Positions 7,934-17,109 of a stretch of DNA of 64,000 nt are shown in pieces. The stretch spans positions 186,001 through 250,000 of the forward strand of contig JBLMZI010000002.1 of NCBI GenBank assembly GCA_050258755.1, in the 5' to 3' direction. Position 1 is the stretch's first letter. Each line of letters starts with the position of its first letter. Position numbers and translations under genes: made by a program. This stretch comes from JBLMZI01 sp050258755. GTDB lineage: Bacteria > Bacillota > Syntrophomonadia > Syntrophomonadales > DTU052. A model generated the notes under the pieces. That model ran no database searches. It was not told the origin of the DNA and worked only from the letters and a program-made list of their open reading frames with translations.

Positions 7934-9328
7934 TCAATACCGTTTCCGCTTTGCGGTGGACCCGATGCCGAGCTCGGTCCGGTATTTGGCGACAGTCCGG
8001 CGGGATATCTCAAAACCCTGCTCGTTCAGGGTCTCGGCGATCTGCTGGTCGGATAGCGGTTTGTGGGTATCTTCTTTATGGATCATTTCCTCTATCGTTT
8101 TCTTCACACTGCGCGAGGAAAACGATTCGCCGCCTTCCGAAGAATGGATCCCGCCGCTGAAGAAGTATTTCAGTTCAAACACCCCGCGCGGGGTCTGAAT
8201 ATACTTATTGTTGGTAGCGCGGCTGATGGTGGATTCGTGCAGCCCGGTCATATCGGCAATCTGGCGCAGGTTCAGCGGTTTTAGGGATTTGACCCCTTTA
8301 TCCAGAAAGTCGCGTTGGACATCAACCAGCGTTCGGGCCACATTATAGAGCGTCATCCGGCGGTGCTCGATGCTTCTGATCAGCCAGACGGCCGAATTCA
8401 GTTTGTCTTTCAGGTAGTTTCGGGCATCCTCGTTAAACATGCCGGGCTGGCGAAGCATATCCTGGTAAAGCTGGCTGAGTGCCAGCCTGGGCGAAGCACC
8501 GTCGTTGACCAGGATGACATACTCCCCATTGACCAGCTCCACAATCACATCCGGAACCACATAGCGCACCTCGTCAGCCGCGGCAAACGTGCTCCCGGGC
8601 TTGGGATCCAGGGTCCGAATCAGATCGGCGATCTCCTGTACCTCGGTCACCGTCAGACCGACCGCCGCCGCAATTCGCGAAAGCCGGCCGCGGCCGATTT
8701 CGTCCAGGAATTCCTCCAAAATGCGAGCGATTTCAGGGGTCAGCTTCCCTTGTTGTTCGAGTTGAATCCGCAGACATTCGGCGATGGTCCGTGCGCCGAC
8801 CCCGCTCGGATCGAAGCTCTGTATTGCTGTCAGCATGATTTCCACCGCCGCTTCCGTCACCCCGAGGTCGGCCGCCGTATCGGGGATGCTGACGCGCAGA
8901 TACCCGTTTTCATCGATGTTGCCGATTAAAAATCGGCCAATTCGGAGCTCGTCATCATGGCAGGCGGTCAGATTGAGCTGTGCCGTCAGGTGTTCGCGCA
9001 GCGTTGGTACCGCCGCGACATAGCTTTCCAGGCTGTTGCGCCGTTCCTCATCGACCGGCTGCGAATACCCGAGATCGCTCCGGTCCAGAAAGTATTCCTT
9101 CCATTCCGGATCCACCAGCTCATCATCCCGGTCATCATCGGCGGTCGGCAGATTCTCATCATCACCTTCATCGCGCACTTCCAGGACCGGATTTTCATCC
9201 AGCTCCTTTTGAACGTGTTCGTTCAGCTCCAGCGAGGACAACTGCAGAATCATAATCGCTTGACGAAGCTCCGGTGTCATCAGAAGCTTCTGTTGTTGTT
9301 CCAGTGCGATTTCGTGCGAAAGGCGCAT
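7934..9328 (-). CDS. rpoN: RNA polymerase sigma-54 factor
   Basis: Sigma factor for -24/-12 promoters, needing AAA+ activators. The 464 aa product has the Gln-rich N-terminal activator-interacting region (ALEQQQKLLMTPELRQAI), the core-binding middle, a helix-turn-helix (LHESTISRATNNKYIQTP) and a C-terminal RpoN box, here RRTVAKYR. ATG at 9328 is chosen for GAGGTG six bases upstream; the frame could extend 12 codons further without a ribosome site. In several Firmicutes rpoN lies just upstream of the cggR-gap operon; here the CDGSH gene sits between. About 225 bp upstream (9329-9555) show no convincing promoter. Confidence 0.96.
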   Translation of the reverse strand: MRLSHEIALEQQQKLLMTPELRQAIMILQLSSLELNEHVQKELDENPVLEVRDEGDDENLPTADDDRDDELVDPEWKEYFLDRSDLGYSQPVDEERRNSLESYVAAVPTLREHLTAQLNLTACHDDELRIGRFLIGNIDENGYLRVSIPDTAADLGVTEAAVEIMLTAIQSFDPSGVGARTIAECLRIQLEQQGKLTPEIARILEEFLDEIGRGRLSRIAAAVGLTVTEVQEIADLIRTLDPKPGSTFAAADEVRYVVPDVIVELVNGEYVILVNDGASPRLALSQLYQDMLRQPGMFNEDARNYLKDKLNSAVWLIRSIEHRRMTLYNVARTLVDVQRDFLDKGVKSLKPLNLRQIADMTGLHESTISRATNNKYIQTPRGVFELKYFFSGGIHSSEGGESFSSRSVKKTIEEMIHKEDTHKPLSDQQIAETLNEQGFEISRRTVAKYRTELGIGSTAKRKRY

Positions 9329-9555
9329 ATCCAACACCTCAAACGCGACCCTGGGCGCTTCCAACGGATTCCCAAATAAAAAGGAAAACCGGGTTCGAAG
9401 CGTTCAAAAGCCCGAGCTTTCTATCTAACCTATTCCACCGCTGGTGCCTTCATACCGAAGGTAAACCGGTACAATGACGGCAAAACCGGAAGTTCTTGCT
9501 ATTGTTCATGGTTATCAGTTTCGACAAAACGGGATTTTTTCCTGCCGGGCGGCAT

Positions 9556-10494
9556 TTACAGGCTGGAATCCAGGATCTGTTCCAGCTTTTTCATGCGGTA
9601 GGCCACGCCTGATTTGGTGAGGGGCGGAGTCATTAATTCGCCGAGTTCCTTGAGGCTCATATCGGGAAAATCCATGCGCAGCAGGGCCAATTCACGAAGG
9701 TTGTCCGGAATGCCTTCCACGCCGGAACGGGCCACCAGGATGCGAATCGCCTCAACCTGGCGCATGGAGGCGTCCAGGGTCTTTTCCAGGTTAGCCGTTT
9801 CGCAGTTTACCAGCCGGTTGACCTGGTTTTTCATGGATTTCACGATGCGGACATTCTCAAATTCCAGCAAGGCCTTGCTGGCGCCGGTTACGCGAAGGAA
9901 ATCGACGATCTGTTCAGCATCCTTGATATATAGAACATAGGCGGCCTTTCGCTCGGTCAGCCGGAACTTAATGCCGGAGCCAGCCGCCAGTTTCTGCACC
10001 GCCCGGGCCAGGTCCTGGCCGGGCAGGGTTATTTCAAGGTGATAGGCGCCTTCGGGTTTGTTAATCGATCCGCGGGCCAGAAAAACACCGCGCAGGTAAG
10101 CGCGCTTGCAGCAGCGGCTCCGCACCAACTCGGGCGCAACGCCATAAACCATGCCATGCTCCCGGTTCATCACGCCCAGCTCCTGCAGCACGTGCAGATG
10201 CTCACGGTCAAAGCGGGCCCGTACGGTGTAGATTTTGCTGGTCTTGAACCGTTTTTTGCTTTCCATGGTCACAATCACCGGAATATCGAACAGTTCCTTG
10301 AAAAATTTGAAAACCATCCGGGCAGTTCCGGCATTTTCAGTCGTGACCGTGCAGTTCATCTGATCGCGCCCAGCCAGCTCGACACTGCCGTTCAGACGCA
10401 AAATCGCCGCCAGCTGGGCGGCGATGCAGCATTTCCGCTCCGGCATGATCCGTGCCAGTTCGCTGCGCATTTCATGGGAAAAACTCTGGCTCAC
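9556..10494 (-). CDS. whiA: WhiA, sporulation/cell-division regulator
   Basis: A DNA-binding protein with an N-terminal domain related to LAGLIDADG homing endonucleases (about residues 1-200, including KRAYLRGVFLARGSINKP) and a C-terminal helix-turn-helix (LSLKELGELM-type, followed by TKSGVAYRMKKLEQI). In actinomycetes it controls sporulation genes; in Bacillus it affects division and chromosome segregation. At 312 aa it has the usual length. GTG at 10494 overlaps the yvcK stop in GTGA. It is the third gene of the conserved rapZ-yvcK-whiA unit. Confidence 0.96.
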   Translation of the reverse strand: MSQSFSHEMRSELARIMPERKCCIAAQLAAILRLNGSVELAGRDQMNCTVTTENAGTARMVFKFFKELFDIPVIVTMESKKRFKTSKIYTVRARFDREHLHVLQELGVMNREHGMVYGVAPELVRSRCCKRAYLRGVFLARGSINKPEGAYHLEITLPGQDLARAVQKLAAGSGIKFRLTERKAAYVLYIKDAEQIVDFLRVTGASKALLEFENVRIVKSMKNQVNRLVNCETANLEKTLDASMRQVEAIRILVARSGVEGIPDNLRELALLRMDFPDMSLKELGELMTPPLTKSGVAYRMKKLEQILDSSL

Positions 10495-11753
10495 AGTTCG
10501 ACATTGACCCCCTTGTGACGAAGAATGACCCGTATAATTGTGGCTGCCAGGCGTTCGGGGTCATGCCAGGCCACTTCCCGGCTTCCCAGCAGATTCTCAA
10601 ACACCGGCTGCACGCCAGCCCGCCGGATCGCCATGGCATCCGGGATGACCGGCCCGGCGCCTTCGGCTTGATACCGGGCCAGCCGCTCGTCATCAATGGC
10701 GGTATTGTTGACAATTGCATAATCCAGACTTCCCGGACCAATATGCTGGATGACCGCATTCAGGTGATCTGAGGCCGTAAACCCGGTCGTTTCACCCGGT
10801 TCGGTCATGATGTTGGCAATAAAAATCCGCGGCGCCGTGGTTTCCCGAAACGCCTGGCCGATCTGGTGCACCAGCAGATTCGGAATCAGGCTGGTATACA
10901 GACTGCCCGGCCCCAGAACCACCGCGTCGGCCTCCATAATCGCCTGCACGGCTTCGGGCAGCGGCTGGCAGTCGGGCGGCTCCAGGAATATCCGGTCAAT
11001 CACCTGATTGGCTCCGGTGATCGAGCTTTCCCCTTTGATCAGGTCACCTCCGGCCATCCGGGCACAAAGAACGACAGACTCCAGGGTCGCGGGCAGCACC
11101 CGGCCGCGCACGGCCAGAACCTTGCTGACTTCCTGAATCGCGGTGTAAAAATCGCCGGTGATCTCGGTCAGGGCTGTCAGCAGCAAATTCCCCAAACTGT
11201 GCCCGCTCAGGCTCCCACTGTTCTGAAAACGATGCTGAAATACCTGATCCATGGTGTTTTCGGTTTCAGCCAGGGCCACCAAACAGTTACGAATGTCACC
11301 CGGCGGCAGAATCCCGAGTTCATCGCGCAGCCGACCTGAGCTTCCGCCATCATCGGTGACAGTGACAATCGCGGTCAGGTTGGAGGTGTATTTTTTTAAC
11401 CCCCGCAGCAGCACGGAAAGGCCGGTCCCGCCACCGATCACGACAATTTTTGGGCCATGCCGGATTTTTAAATCGGTCTGCAGGTATTGATAAATATTGA
11501 CCGGTGAAAATGGCGACACCGAATCGATAATGCTTTTGACCGCGCGTTTGAAGCCAATATAGGCCGTAAAAACGCCGGCTATGGCCAGAATCAGCTGAAC
11601 CTCCCAGCGCAGCGGCGTCAGGTGAAACAGATAACGTTCCATCAGACTGCCGGCAGCCGTAAAAAAGGCTAAAATCCCGATCATTCCGAGCAAGACCCAT
11701 TTGATACTTTTGTGAAAGGCGAACAGCCACCAGAAGCGCTTGCGTACTTTCAT
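10491..11753 (-). CDS. yvcK: YvcK/CofD-like gluconeogenesis factor with membrane anchor
   Basis: A UDP-sugar-binding protein needed for growth on gluconeogenic carbon and for normal cell shape in Bacillus. Residues about 10-70 form two hydrophobic segments (WVLLGMIGILAFFTAAG and VQLILAIAGVFTAYIGF), an N-terminal extension absent from B. subtilis YvcK. The conserved domain follows: KIVVIGGGTGLSVLLRGL, VTVTDDGGSSGRLRDELG, PGDIRNCLVAL. I chose ATG at 11753 since AGGTG lies 6 nt upstream; an ATG two codons earlier overlaps the rapZ stop. whiA overlaps its 3' end. Confidence 0.94.
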   Translation of the reverse strand: MKVRKRFWWLFAFHKSIKWVLLGMIGILAFFTAAGSLMERYLFHLTPLRWEVQLILAIAGVFTAYIGFKRAVKSIIDSVSPFSPVNIYQYLQTDLKIRHGPKIVVIGGGTGLSVLLRGLKKYTSNLTAIVTVTDDGGSSGRLRDELGILPPGDIRNCLVALAETENTMDQVFQHRFQNSGSLSGHSLGNLLLTALTEITGDFYTAIQEVSKVLAVRGRVLPATLESVVLCARMAGGDLIKGESSITGANQVIDRIFLEPPDCQPLPEAVQAIMEADAVVLGPGSLYTSLIPNLLVHQIGQAFRETTAPRIFIANIMTEPGETTGFTASDHLNAVIQHIGPGSLDYAIVNNTAIDDERLARYQAEGAGPVIPDAMAIRRAGVQPVFENLLGSREVAWHDPERLAATIIRVILRHKGVNVEL

Positions 11754-11758
11754 TGGCA

Positions 11759-12637
11759 TCACCTGTGTTTCTCGATGTCGCGGTGTTTGATGATGGTGCG
11801 ATAGCCTAACGCGCCGATCTGCCGGCCGATGTGGTTGGTCAGAGCGACCGAGCGGTGCTGACCGCCGGTACAACCGATCGCGGCCACTAAATGGGTCTTT
11901 CCTTCCTTGATGTAATGCGGGAGCAGGAAAATGACAAGGTCCATGAAGCGTTCGATGAAGGCCGTGGTCACGTCGGAATTCAGAACGAAGTCGATAACAT
12001 CCGGGTCTTCCCCGGTGTGATCGGCCATCGACTCAATGTATTTCGGATTCGGCAGAAAACGGACATCCATCACCAGATCGGAGTCCATCGGGAGACCGTA
12101 CTTGAAGCCGAACGAGACCAGGGTCACGGTCAGCTCGCTGTCGGAACCGCTGGCATAAAGCCGGCTCAGTTCCGCTTTTAAGGCGTGTACGTTAATCCCG
12201 GTGGTGTCGATGATCGTGTTGGCCTTGCCGCGCAGTTCCGCCAGCATTTTGCGTTCCTGCTTGATAGCTTCGGTCACGTCCCCGTCCGGATTCAGAGGAT
12301 GTTTGCGGCGGGACTCCTTGAAACGCCGGATCAGCGCTTCTTCGGAGGCTTCCAGAAAAATGATTTCATAACGGATCCCCAGGGCCCTCAGGTCGTCCAG
12401 GGCCCGGGACAGGTCGTTAAAGAACCAGCCGCCGCGCACGTCAACCACAAAAGCGACCCGCTTGATGCGCCCTTCACTCTGGTTGGACAGCTCGGTGAAC
12501 TTGGGAATCAAGGCCGGAGGCATGTTGTCAACACAGAAAAAGCCAAGATCTTCAATCGCGTTGGCCGCAGTGGTTTTGCCCGCGCCGGAAAGCCCGGTCA
12601 CGATCAGTACATGCAGATCGTTTGTCGCGTGTTCCAT
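11759..12637 (-). CDS. rapZ: RapZ, RNase adapter / nucleotide-binding protein
   Basis: P-loop protein of the RapZ (YvcJ) family. In enteric bacteria RapZ guides RNase E to the sRNA GlmZ and so controls glucosamine-6-phosphate synthesis; in Bacillus YvcJ binds GTP and affects competence. Seen in 292 aa: Walker A GLSGAGKT near residue 15, VDNMPP, RRFKESRRKHPL, and the C-terminal CTGGQHRSVA with the conserved Cys-His region. ATG with GGGGGG upstream. First gene of the rapZ-yvcK-whiA unit; the C-terminal codons sit just before the yvcK start. Confidence 0.95.
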   Translation of the reverse strand: MEHATNDLHVLIVTGLSGAGKTTAANAIEDLGFFCVDNMPPALIPKFTELSNQSEGRIKRVAFVVDVRGGWFFNDLSRALDDLRALGIRYEIIFLEASEEALIRRFKESRRKHPLNPDGDVTEAIKQERKMLAELRGKANTIIDTTGINVHALKAELSRLYASGSDSELTVTLVSFGFKYGLPMDSDLVMDVRFLPNPKYIESMADHTGEDPDVIDFVLNSDVTTAFIERFMDLVIFLLPHYIKEGKTHLVAAIGCTGGQHRSVALTNHIGRQIGALGYRTIIKHRDIEKHR

Positions 12638-12676
12638 AACTTACCCCCCAAACTCTCCAATCCTTCGCTTCCGCCG

Positions 12677-12698
12677 GTCAGAGGAACCGTCCCCTGAC
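12677..12698. repeat. REP-like imperfect palindrome
   Basis: GTCAGAGGA, a four-base loop ACCG and TCCCCTGAC form a 9-bp stem with one mismatch between rapZ and the SIS-domain gene. The sequence resembles short REP hairpins spread by RAYT transposases in many genomes. Only one copy was noticed here, so the assignment rests on resemblance. Confidence 0.45.
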
Positions 12699-12703
12699 TG
12701 AGC

Positions 12704-13753
12704 TCAGTCTCTCTTTGCTGCAGCCACTGCCGCGCACAATTCCGATTCGATCGCTTCCTGCGGGTGTAGACCGTACAGTTCGGCCAGATAAGCGCTGACC
12801 CAGTCACCCAGGTAGATCAGCCAGAGTGTGCGGGCCATTCGGGATTCGCCTGCGGGCTTTAAGGTGAGAATCACCTTTACCCGGTCCCGGGCAAGCTCGG
12901 AGGCCCGTTCAAAAAGGTCGCGCCGGAATTCGTCCTCCATGCCGTCGGTCAGCAGAATGACCGAGGCGCGGTTCACTACGGCTTTGGGCTGGCGCAGGCC
13001 CAACCAATCGGCCAGAGCGAGTTCCGGAAGCTGGCCCGAAATCGCCGATACCTGAGAAATTCGATTCAACTGGCGTTTCCAGCGCTGAGCGGCCGCGCCG
13101 GTAGCGTCACCGGATCCCCATATCACGGGCAATGCCATGAAAAACTGTTCCGCCAAAATCCGGGCCTGGTTAAACGGCAGTTGCTTTTTTGGCTCGACTT
13201 CGCGCCGCAGCGCGCGCATCACCCGGATCGCTTCCATGATTTCCGCACGCGGGTCGGGAATCAGCCCGGATGCGGCCAGCGTCAGCAGCAGCAGGATCAC
13301 CGTGGGATAAAGCGAGGTGCCGCCGAGCAGCCCGGCTGGCAGCCGAATCGCCGGATCCGACCGGCGCCGGGCCATGCGGGCCAGATCGCCGCCGCCGGAA
13401 ACCACCAGCATCGAAGCGCCGCGCGCCGCGGCCTCATGATACAGGCGAATCATATCCGGCGGATTCCCGCTATAGCTTATCAGGATGACCAGGGTTCCGG
13501 CACTGACAAATGCCGGCAGGTGAGAATCCCCGAGCACAATCAACGGACACGGGAGCCGGTCCGAGGTAAAAGCCTGCAAACAGGCCCCGGCTGCCGCCGA
13601 GGTGCCGACACCGACAACAACGATTTGATCCGGCTGTCCGGCTGGCAGCGGTTGAACCGCCCGCCGCAGCATCGTGCGCATCTGGTGAGGAATTTTATCA
13701 AGATGTTGAAAAGCAGTCTCTGGATTAACCGTTAAGCCCGGGTGAAACGGCAT
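12704..13753 (-). CDS. SIS-domain phosphosugar isomerase, bifunctional PGI/PMI type
   Basis: A 349 aa protein with two SIS domains. The first (about residues 45-165) reads VVVGVGTSAAAGA and ILISYSGNPPDMIRL, and VSGGGDLARMA; the second contains LPVIWGSGDATGAAAQRWK and a short C-terminal helix (HPQEAIESELCAAV). This arrangement matches the bifunctional glucose-6-phosphate/mannose-6-phosphate isomerases known from archaea and some bacteria. ATG at 13753 has GGGGAGG upstream and overlaps the end of the ROK kinase gene by 29 bp; the frame extends 48 codons further upstream without support. A classical pgi is also present at 17719-19086. Confidence 0.8.
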   Translation of the reverse strand: MPFHPGLTVNPETAFQHLDKIPHQMRTMLRRAVQPLPAGQPDQIVVVGVGTSAAAGACLQAFTSDRLPCPLIVLGDSHLPAFVSAGTLVILISYSGNPPDMIRLYHEAAARGASMLVVSGGGDLARMARRRSDPAIRLPAGLLGGTSLYPTVILLLLTLAASGLIPDPRAEIMEAIRVMRALRREVEPKKQLPFNQARILAEQFFMALPVIWGSGDATGAAAQRWKRQLNRISQVSAISGQLPELALADWLGLRQPKAVVNRASVILLTDGMEDEFRRDLFERASELARDRVKVILTLKPAGESRMARTLWLIYLGDWVSAYLAELYGLHPQEAIESELCAAVAAAKRD

Positions 13754-14729
13754 GGTTTTGTCCTCCCCAAATCCGCTGGGCATACAAGCCGCAGCCCAAC
13801 AAACCCGCCGCCGGACCCAATCGGGACGGCAGGATCTCAAGACCATGCCGCAACCGTGGATAGGTCCGCTGGCGGAGCTGTTCCCAGATCCGCTCATAAT
13901 ACCGTTCGCCGACCTGCATCAGGCCGCCCCCAAGAACGACTGCGTTCGGATTGAGCGCATTTACGAGATTCGCAATGCCAATTCCGAGATAATCAAAGGC
14001 CTCCAGCAGGATGCGCTCGGCGGCTCCGTCCCCCTGCCTGGCCGCCTCTGCCACCATCCGCGCGTCGATGAGCGAGGGGTCGTCACCGGTCAGTTCAGCC
14101 AGACGGCCGGCATATCCACCGCCGACCAGCAAGCGGCCAGCACGCGCCACCGCTGTACCGGAAGCCATCATTTCCAGACAGCCGCGGTTTTGACAATTGC
14201 ACATAGGCCCGTTCGGTTCCACCGTCATATGCCCGAATTCTCCGGCTGCGCCGTGTGCGCCGTGAAAAATACTGCCTCCCAGAATCAGGCCGCCGCCGAT
14301 CCCGGTGCTGACGGTCAAATATAGCAAAACCTGATGCCGGCCCGCATAGCCAATCGCCTGCTCGGCCAGTGCGGCCAGATTGGCATCGTTTTCAAGGGCC
14401 ACCGGAATCTTCAGGCGGCCGGTCAGCATCGCCGCAAGCGGCACCTGCTCCCAACCTGGCAGATTCGGGGTCTGGTGGACAATACCGGTTTCCGGGTCAA
14501 GCGGTCCGGGCGAGCCGACCACCAATCCTTTGAGATCGCCGGGCGACAGATTCAACTGCCCCAGAAGCCCGCCGAGACTTTCCATCATACAGCCGACCAC
14601 GCCATCCGGCCCGCAGTCACAGGGGGTCGGCCGTTCATCAGTCCCCAGCACTTCGCCGGCATCGCCGAAAATTCCGCTTAAAATTTTGGTTCCGCCAAGG
14701 TCAATCCCGGCCAGCCGTTCTGATTTCAC
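13725..14729 (-). CDS. ROK-family glucokinase
   Basis: Phosphorylates glucose (or a related hexose) with ATP. Seen in 334 aa: GIDLGGTKI (phosphate loop), LENDANLAALAE, TVSTGIGGGLI, GAAGEFGHM, and the ROK zinc motif CNCQNRGCLE with three Cys; NPNAVVLGGGLM closes the fold. The start is GTG at 14729, its ribosome site GAGGT lying in the last codons of the DUF362 gene. It overlaps the SIS isomerase gene downstream, so hexose is phosphorylated and isomerised by products of one operon. Strict sugar specificity cannot be read from sequence. Confidence 0.9.
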   Translation of the reverse strand: MKSERLAGIDLGGTKILSGIFGDAGEVLGTDERPTPCDCGPDGVVGCMMESLGGLLGQLNLSPGDLKGLVVGSPGPLDPETGIVHQTPNLPGWEQVPLAAMLTGRLKIPVALENDANLAALAEQAIGYAGRHQVLLYLTVSTGIGGGLILGGSIFHGAHGAAGEFGHMTVEPNGPMCNCQNRGCLEMMASGTAVARAGRLLVGGGYAGRLAELTGDDPSLIDARMVAEAARQGDGAAERILLEAFDYLGIGIANLVNALNPNAVVLGGGLMQVGERYYERIWEQLRQRTYPRLRHGLEILPSRLGPAAGLLGCGLYAQRIWGGQNHAVSPGLNG

Positions 14730-14735
14730 AGCGCA

Positions 14736-15836
14736 TCAGACCTCTATCAGTCGATATGCCCGTTCGCCCAACCCGATCTTTTCGGCGTGTTCCAGCTGGA
14801 AGCGCCAGTCGACCGCCGGGTGCACGGTGCGGAACTTATCTTCTCCGGGGTGAACGTGTTCTATCATGGAACCGCGTACGGCATCCGCCTGGTTAACCAG
14901 ATCGGTACAGGCCTGATCCAGGGCGACCGGGTCCATCGATGCGAGAATGCCGATATCCGGCGCGATCGGAATGTCGTTAAACGCGTAGCAGTCGCACTGT
15001 GGGCTGATATCCATGACAAAGCTGATATAGCCGACCTTGCCTTCTTTACCGGCCACCGCGCCCAACGCGTACTCGGCCATCTTTTCCTGGCACGCGCGCG
15101 GCGTCGTCTTCCAACTGATCGCGATCGCGCCATGCGGGCAGGTCACGGCGCATTCGCCGCATCCATAGCAGGTGGCATGATCGATCACCGCCAGTTTTCC
15201 TTCCACCTCGATCGCGTTGACCGGGCACCATTTGCTGCACTTTTTGCAGGCTTTGCAGCGCTGGTCGTCGACCGATGGCATCACGTCCGAATGCATCTGC
15301 TGTTTACCGCTGCGGGACCCGAACCCCATGCCGATATTTTTCAGGGCCCCACCGAGGCCGGTGAGCTCATGCCCCTTGAAGTGGGTCATCACGATCATCG
15401 CATCGGCATGTACCGCGGCAGCGCCGATGTGGACTTCCTTGAAGTGTTCCCCTTGAATCGGTACTTTGACATAGTCCTTTCCGGTCAGCCCATCGGCGAT
15501 AACCAGCGGCGCGCCGACCACAGCATAGGCAAATCCGTTTGCCACGGCCGTTTCCAGGTGATCCACCGCGTTACCGCGGCTGCCGCGATACAGGGTATTC
15601 GAATCGGTCAGAAACGGGCGGCCGCCGAGTTTCTTTGTCTTCTCAACCACCCGGCGCACATAGGGCGGCCGGATATAGGCCATATTGCCTAGTTCGCCGA
15701 AATGCAGCTTGATCGCAACCAGATCGTTTTTAGCGACAATTCCTTTCATCCCAGCCTTATCAAATAACTTCTCAAGCTTGTCCAAAAGACTGATATCGTT
15801 TTTCGTCCGCAAATTGGTGAAAAAAACGTCTGCCAA
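14736..15836 (-). CDS. DUF362 protein with two 4Fe-4S ferredoxin clusters
   Basis: A 366 aa protein: the DUF362 domain at both ends and a bacterial ferredoxin pair in the middle (residues about 190-240). The two cluster motifs are CKACKKCSKWCP and CYGCGECAVTCP, each with four Cys in the classical spacing. It also has a GHELTGLGGALKN motif typical of the family. TTG at 15836 follows GGGGGAAAACCG. It lies upstream of the glucokinase with a 6-bp gap to that start. A cytoplasmic redox role is likely, but no reaction is established for this family. Confidence 0.88.
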   Translation of the reverse strand: MADVFFTNLRTKNDISLLDKLEKLFDKAGMKGIVAKNDLVAIKLHFGELGNMAYIRPPYVRRVVEKTKKLGGRPFLTDSNTLYRGSRGNAVDHLETAVANGFAYAVVGAPLVIADGLTGKDYVKVPIQGEHFKEVHIGAAAVHADAMIVMTHFKGHELTGLGGALKNIGMGFGSRSGKQQMHSDVMPSVDDQRCKACKKCSKWCPVNAIEVEGKLAVIDHATCYGCGECAVTCPHGAIAISWKTTPRACQEKMAEYALGAVAGKEGKVGYISFVMDISPQCDCYAFNDIPIAPDIGILASMDPVALDQACTDLVNQADAVRGSMIEHVHPGEDKFRTVHPAVDWRFQLEHAEKIGLGERAYRLIEV

Positions 15837-15861
15837 CGGTTTTCCCCCTCTCGATTTGTGC

Positions 15862-16671
15862 TTATTCTTTTGTAAAAACCAGCCTTTCCAGCGCGTCAGC
15901 CACCCCGTCCTCGTCGTTGGTGCCGGTCACATAGTCGGCTGCCGCTTTTACTTCAGGCCAGGCATTGGCAACCGCGACGCCGATTCCGGCCCATTCAAGC
16001 ATATCCAGATCGTTGTAACTGTCACCGATAGCCAGTATGTCTTCCCGGGGGATCCCGTAATGGGCGGCAACGGAGGCCAGCGCAAGGCCTTTGGTGGCTT
16101 CAGGGTGCATAATCTCAAGAAAATTAGGCTTGGATCTGGTAATATGCAGCCGGAGCCCAAACTCCGTTTTTAACGCCGCTTCAAAGGAAAGCAGCTGGTC
16201 GATCCGGTTATTGATCACGATCAGCTTGGTTGGGCGGCCGGTTTTGATTTTCTCTGCCAGCGCCGGATCAATCACCGGCTCCACGCCGGAAAGATCGGCA
16301 TAGGCCTTTCCTTCGGCGCTCAAACGTTCCATATATAAATTGTCACAGAAATACGTTTGGTAATGCAGCCCGCGAGCTTTCACCCGCTCGATCACCGCGG
16401 CCGCATCCGCGGGCGGCACCGGTTTTTCGTAAAAAACCTCGCCCGATAACGCGCTTTTGACCAGCGCGCCCTGATACGTAATCAGCGGCACATCCATTTC
16501 CAGTTCCTCGGCATATGGGCGGGCCGACCGAAACATGCGGCCAGTGGCAAGCGTAAGCTTGATCCCCTGTTTTCTCAGCCGTTTTAGCACCGCACGGGTG
16601 CGCAGCGAAATCGTCAGCCGGGAGGTCAGCAGGGTATCGTCCAAATCAAGCGCGATCAGTTGTACCGGCAT
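15862..16671 (-). CDS. Cof-type HAD-superfamily phosphatase
   Basis: Predicted sugar-phosphate or flavin-phosphate phosphatase of HAD subclass IIB, 269 aa. Seen: motif I LIALDLDDTLLTSR with the nucleophile Asp, motif II LATGRM, Lys in motif III (PEATKGLAL), and motif IV AIGDSYNDLDML. The cap domain lies between residues about 85 and 190. ATG at 16671 with AGGGAAGAAT upstream, 8 bp after the small membrane protein gene. Substrates of this family are broad and not predictable from motifs. Confidence 0.9.
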   Translation of the reverse strand: MPVQLIALDLDDTLLTSRLTISLRTRAVLKRLRKQGIKLTLATGRMFRSARPYAEELEMDVPLITYQGALVKSALSGEVFYEKPVPPADAAAVIERVKARGLHYQTYFCDNLYMERLSAEGKAYADLSGVEPVIDPALAEKIKTGRPTKLIVINNRIDQLLSFEAALKTEFGLRLHITRSKPNFLEIMHPEATKGLALASVAAHYGIPREDILAIGDSYNDLDMLEWAGIGVAVANAWPEVKAAADYVTGTNDEDGVADALERLVFTKE

Positions 16672-16679
16672 ATTCTTCC

Positions 16680-17021
16680 CTAATCTTTAAAGAACCAGCC
16701 CGCAACCGTGCTGATCACCGACAGCATCAGCGCTGCAAGGATTGCGGTCCAGAAACTGTTGATGTCAAATCCTTTGACGACCACGCTGGTCAGCCAGAAC
16801 GATAACCCATTGATCACCAGGGTAAACAGCCCAAGGGTCAGGATATTAATGGGCAGGGTCAGCAGTACAATCAATGGACGGATAACGGCATTGACCACCG
16901 CAAGCACAATCGTCCCAAAAACCGCGCCCCATCCCGCGATGTGGAAGTTTGGCTGGAGCAAATAAGCAATCAGATAAAGTGCCGCAATATTTATCCCCCA
17001 ACGAATCAGCCAGTTTTTCAC
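16680..17021 (-). CDS. YvlD / phage holin family 4-type small membrane protein
   Basis: A 113 aa very hydrophobic protein with about four membrane helices and conserved NAVIRPLIVLLTLPINILTLGLF, shown here in part only as the core NAVIRPLIVLLTLP. This is the pattern of the PF04020 family (YvlD in Bacillus). Despite the family name there is no phage context here. GTG at 17021 has GAGGAGGGG upstream, and a TATACT box is seen at 17060-17065 without a clear -35 box. Function is unknown. Confidence 0.85.
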   Translation of the reverse strand: MKNWLIRWGINIAALYLIAYLLQPNFHIAGWGAVFGTIVLAVVNAVIRPLIVLLTLPINILTLGLFTLVINGLSFWLTSVVVKGFDINSFWTAILAALMLSVISTVAGWFFKD

Positions 17022-17109
17022 CCGAACCCCTCCTCAAAGAAATGATTTCCACACTATTCAGTATAACAAACCGCCCTGAAAGCCGATAAGCGGAACGCTT
17101 ACGGCATCC

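Noticed and set aside
16680..17021. Phage holin and prophage remnant
   Set aside because: The family name is misleading; the gene sits among metabolic genes with no phage gene nearby and matches the YvlD-type membrane family.
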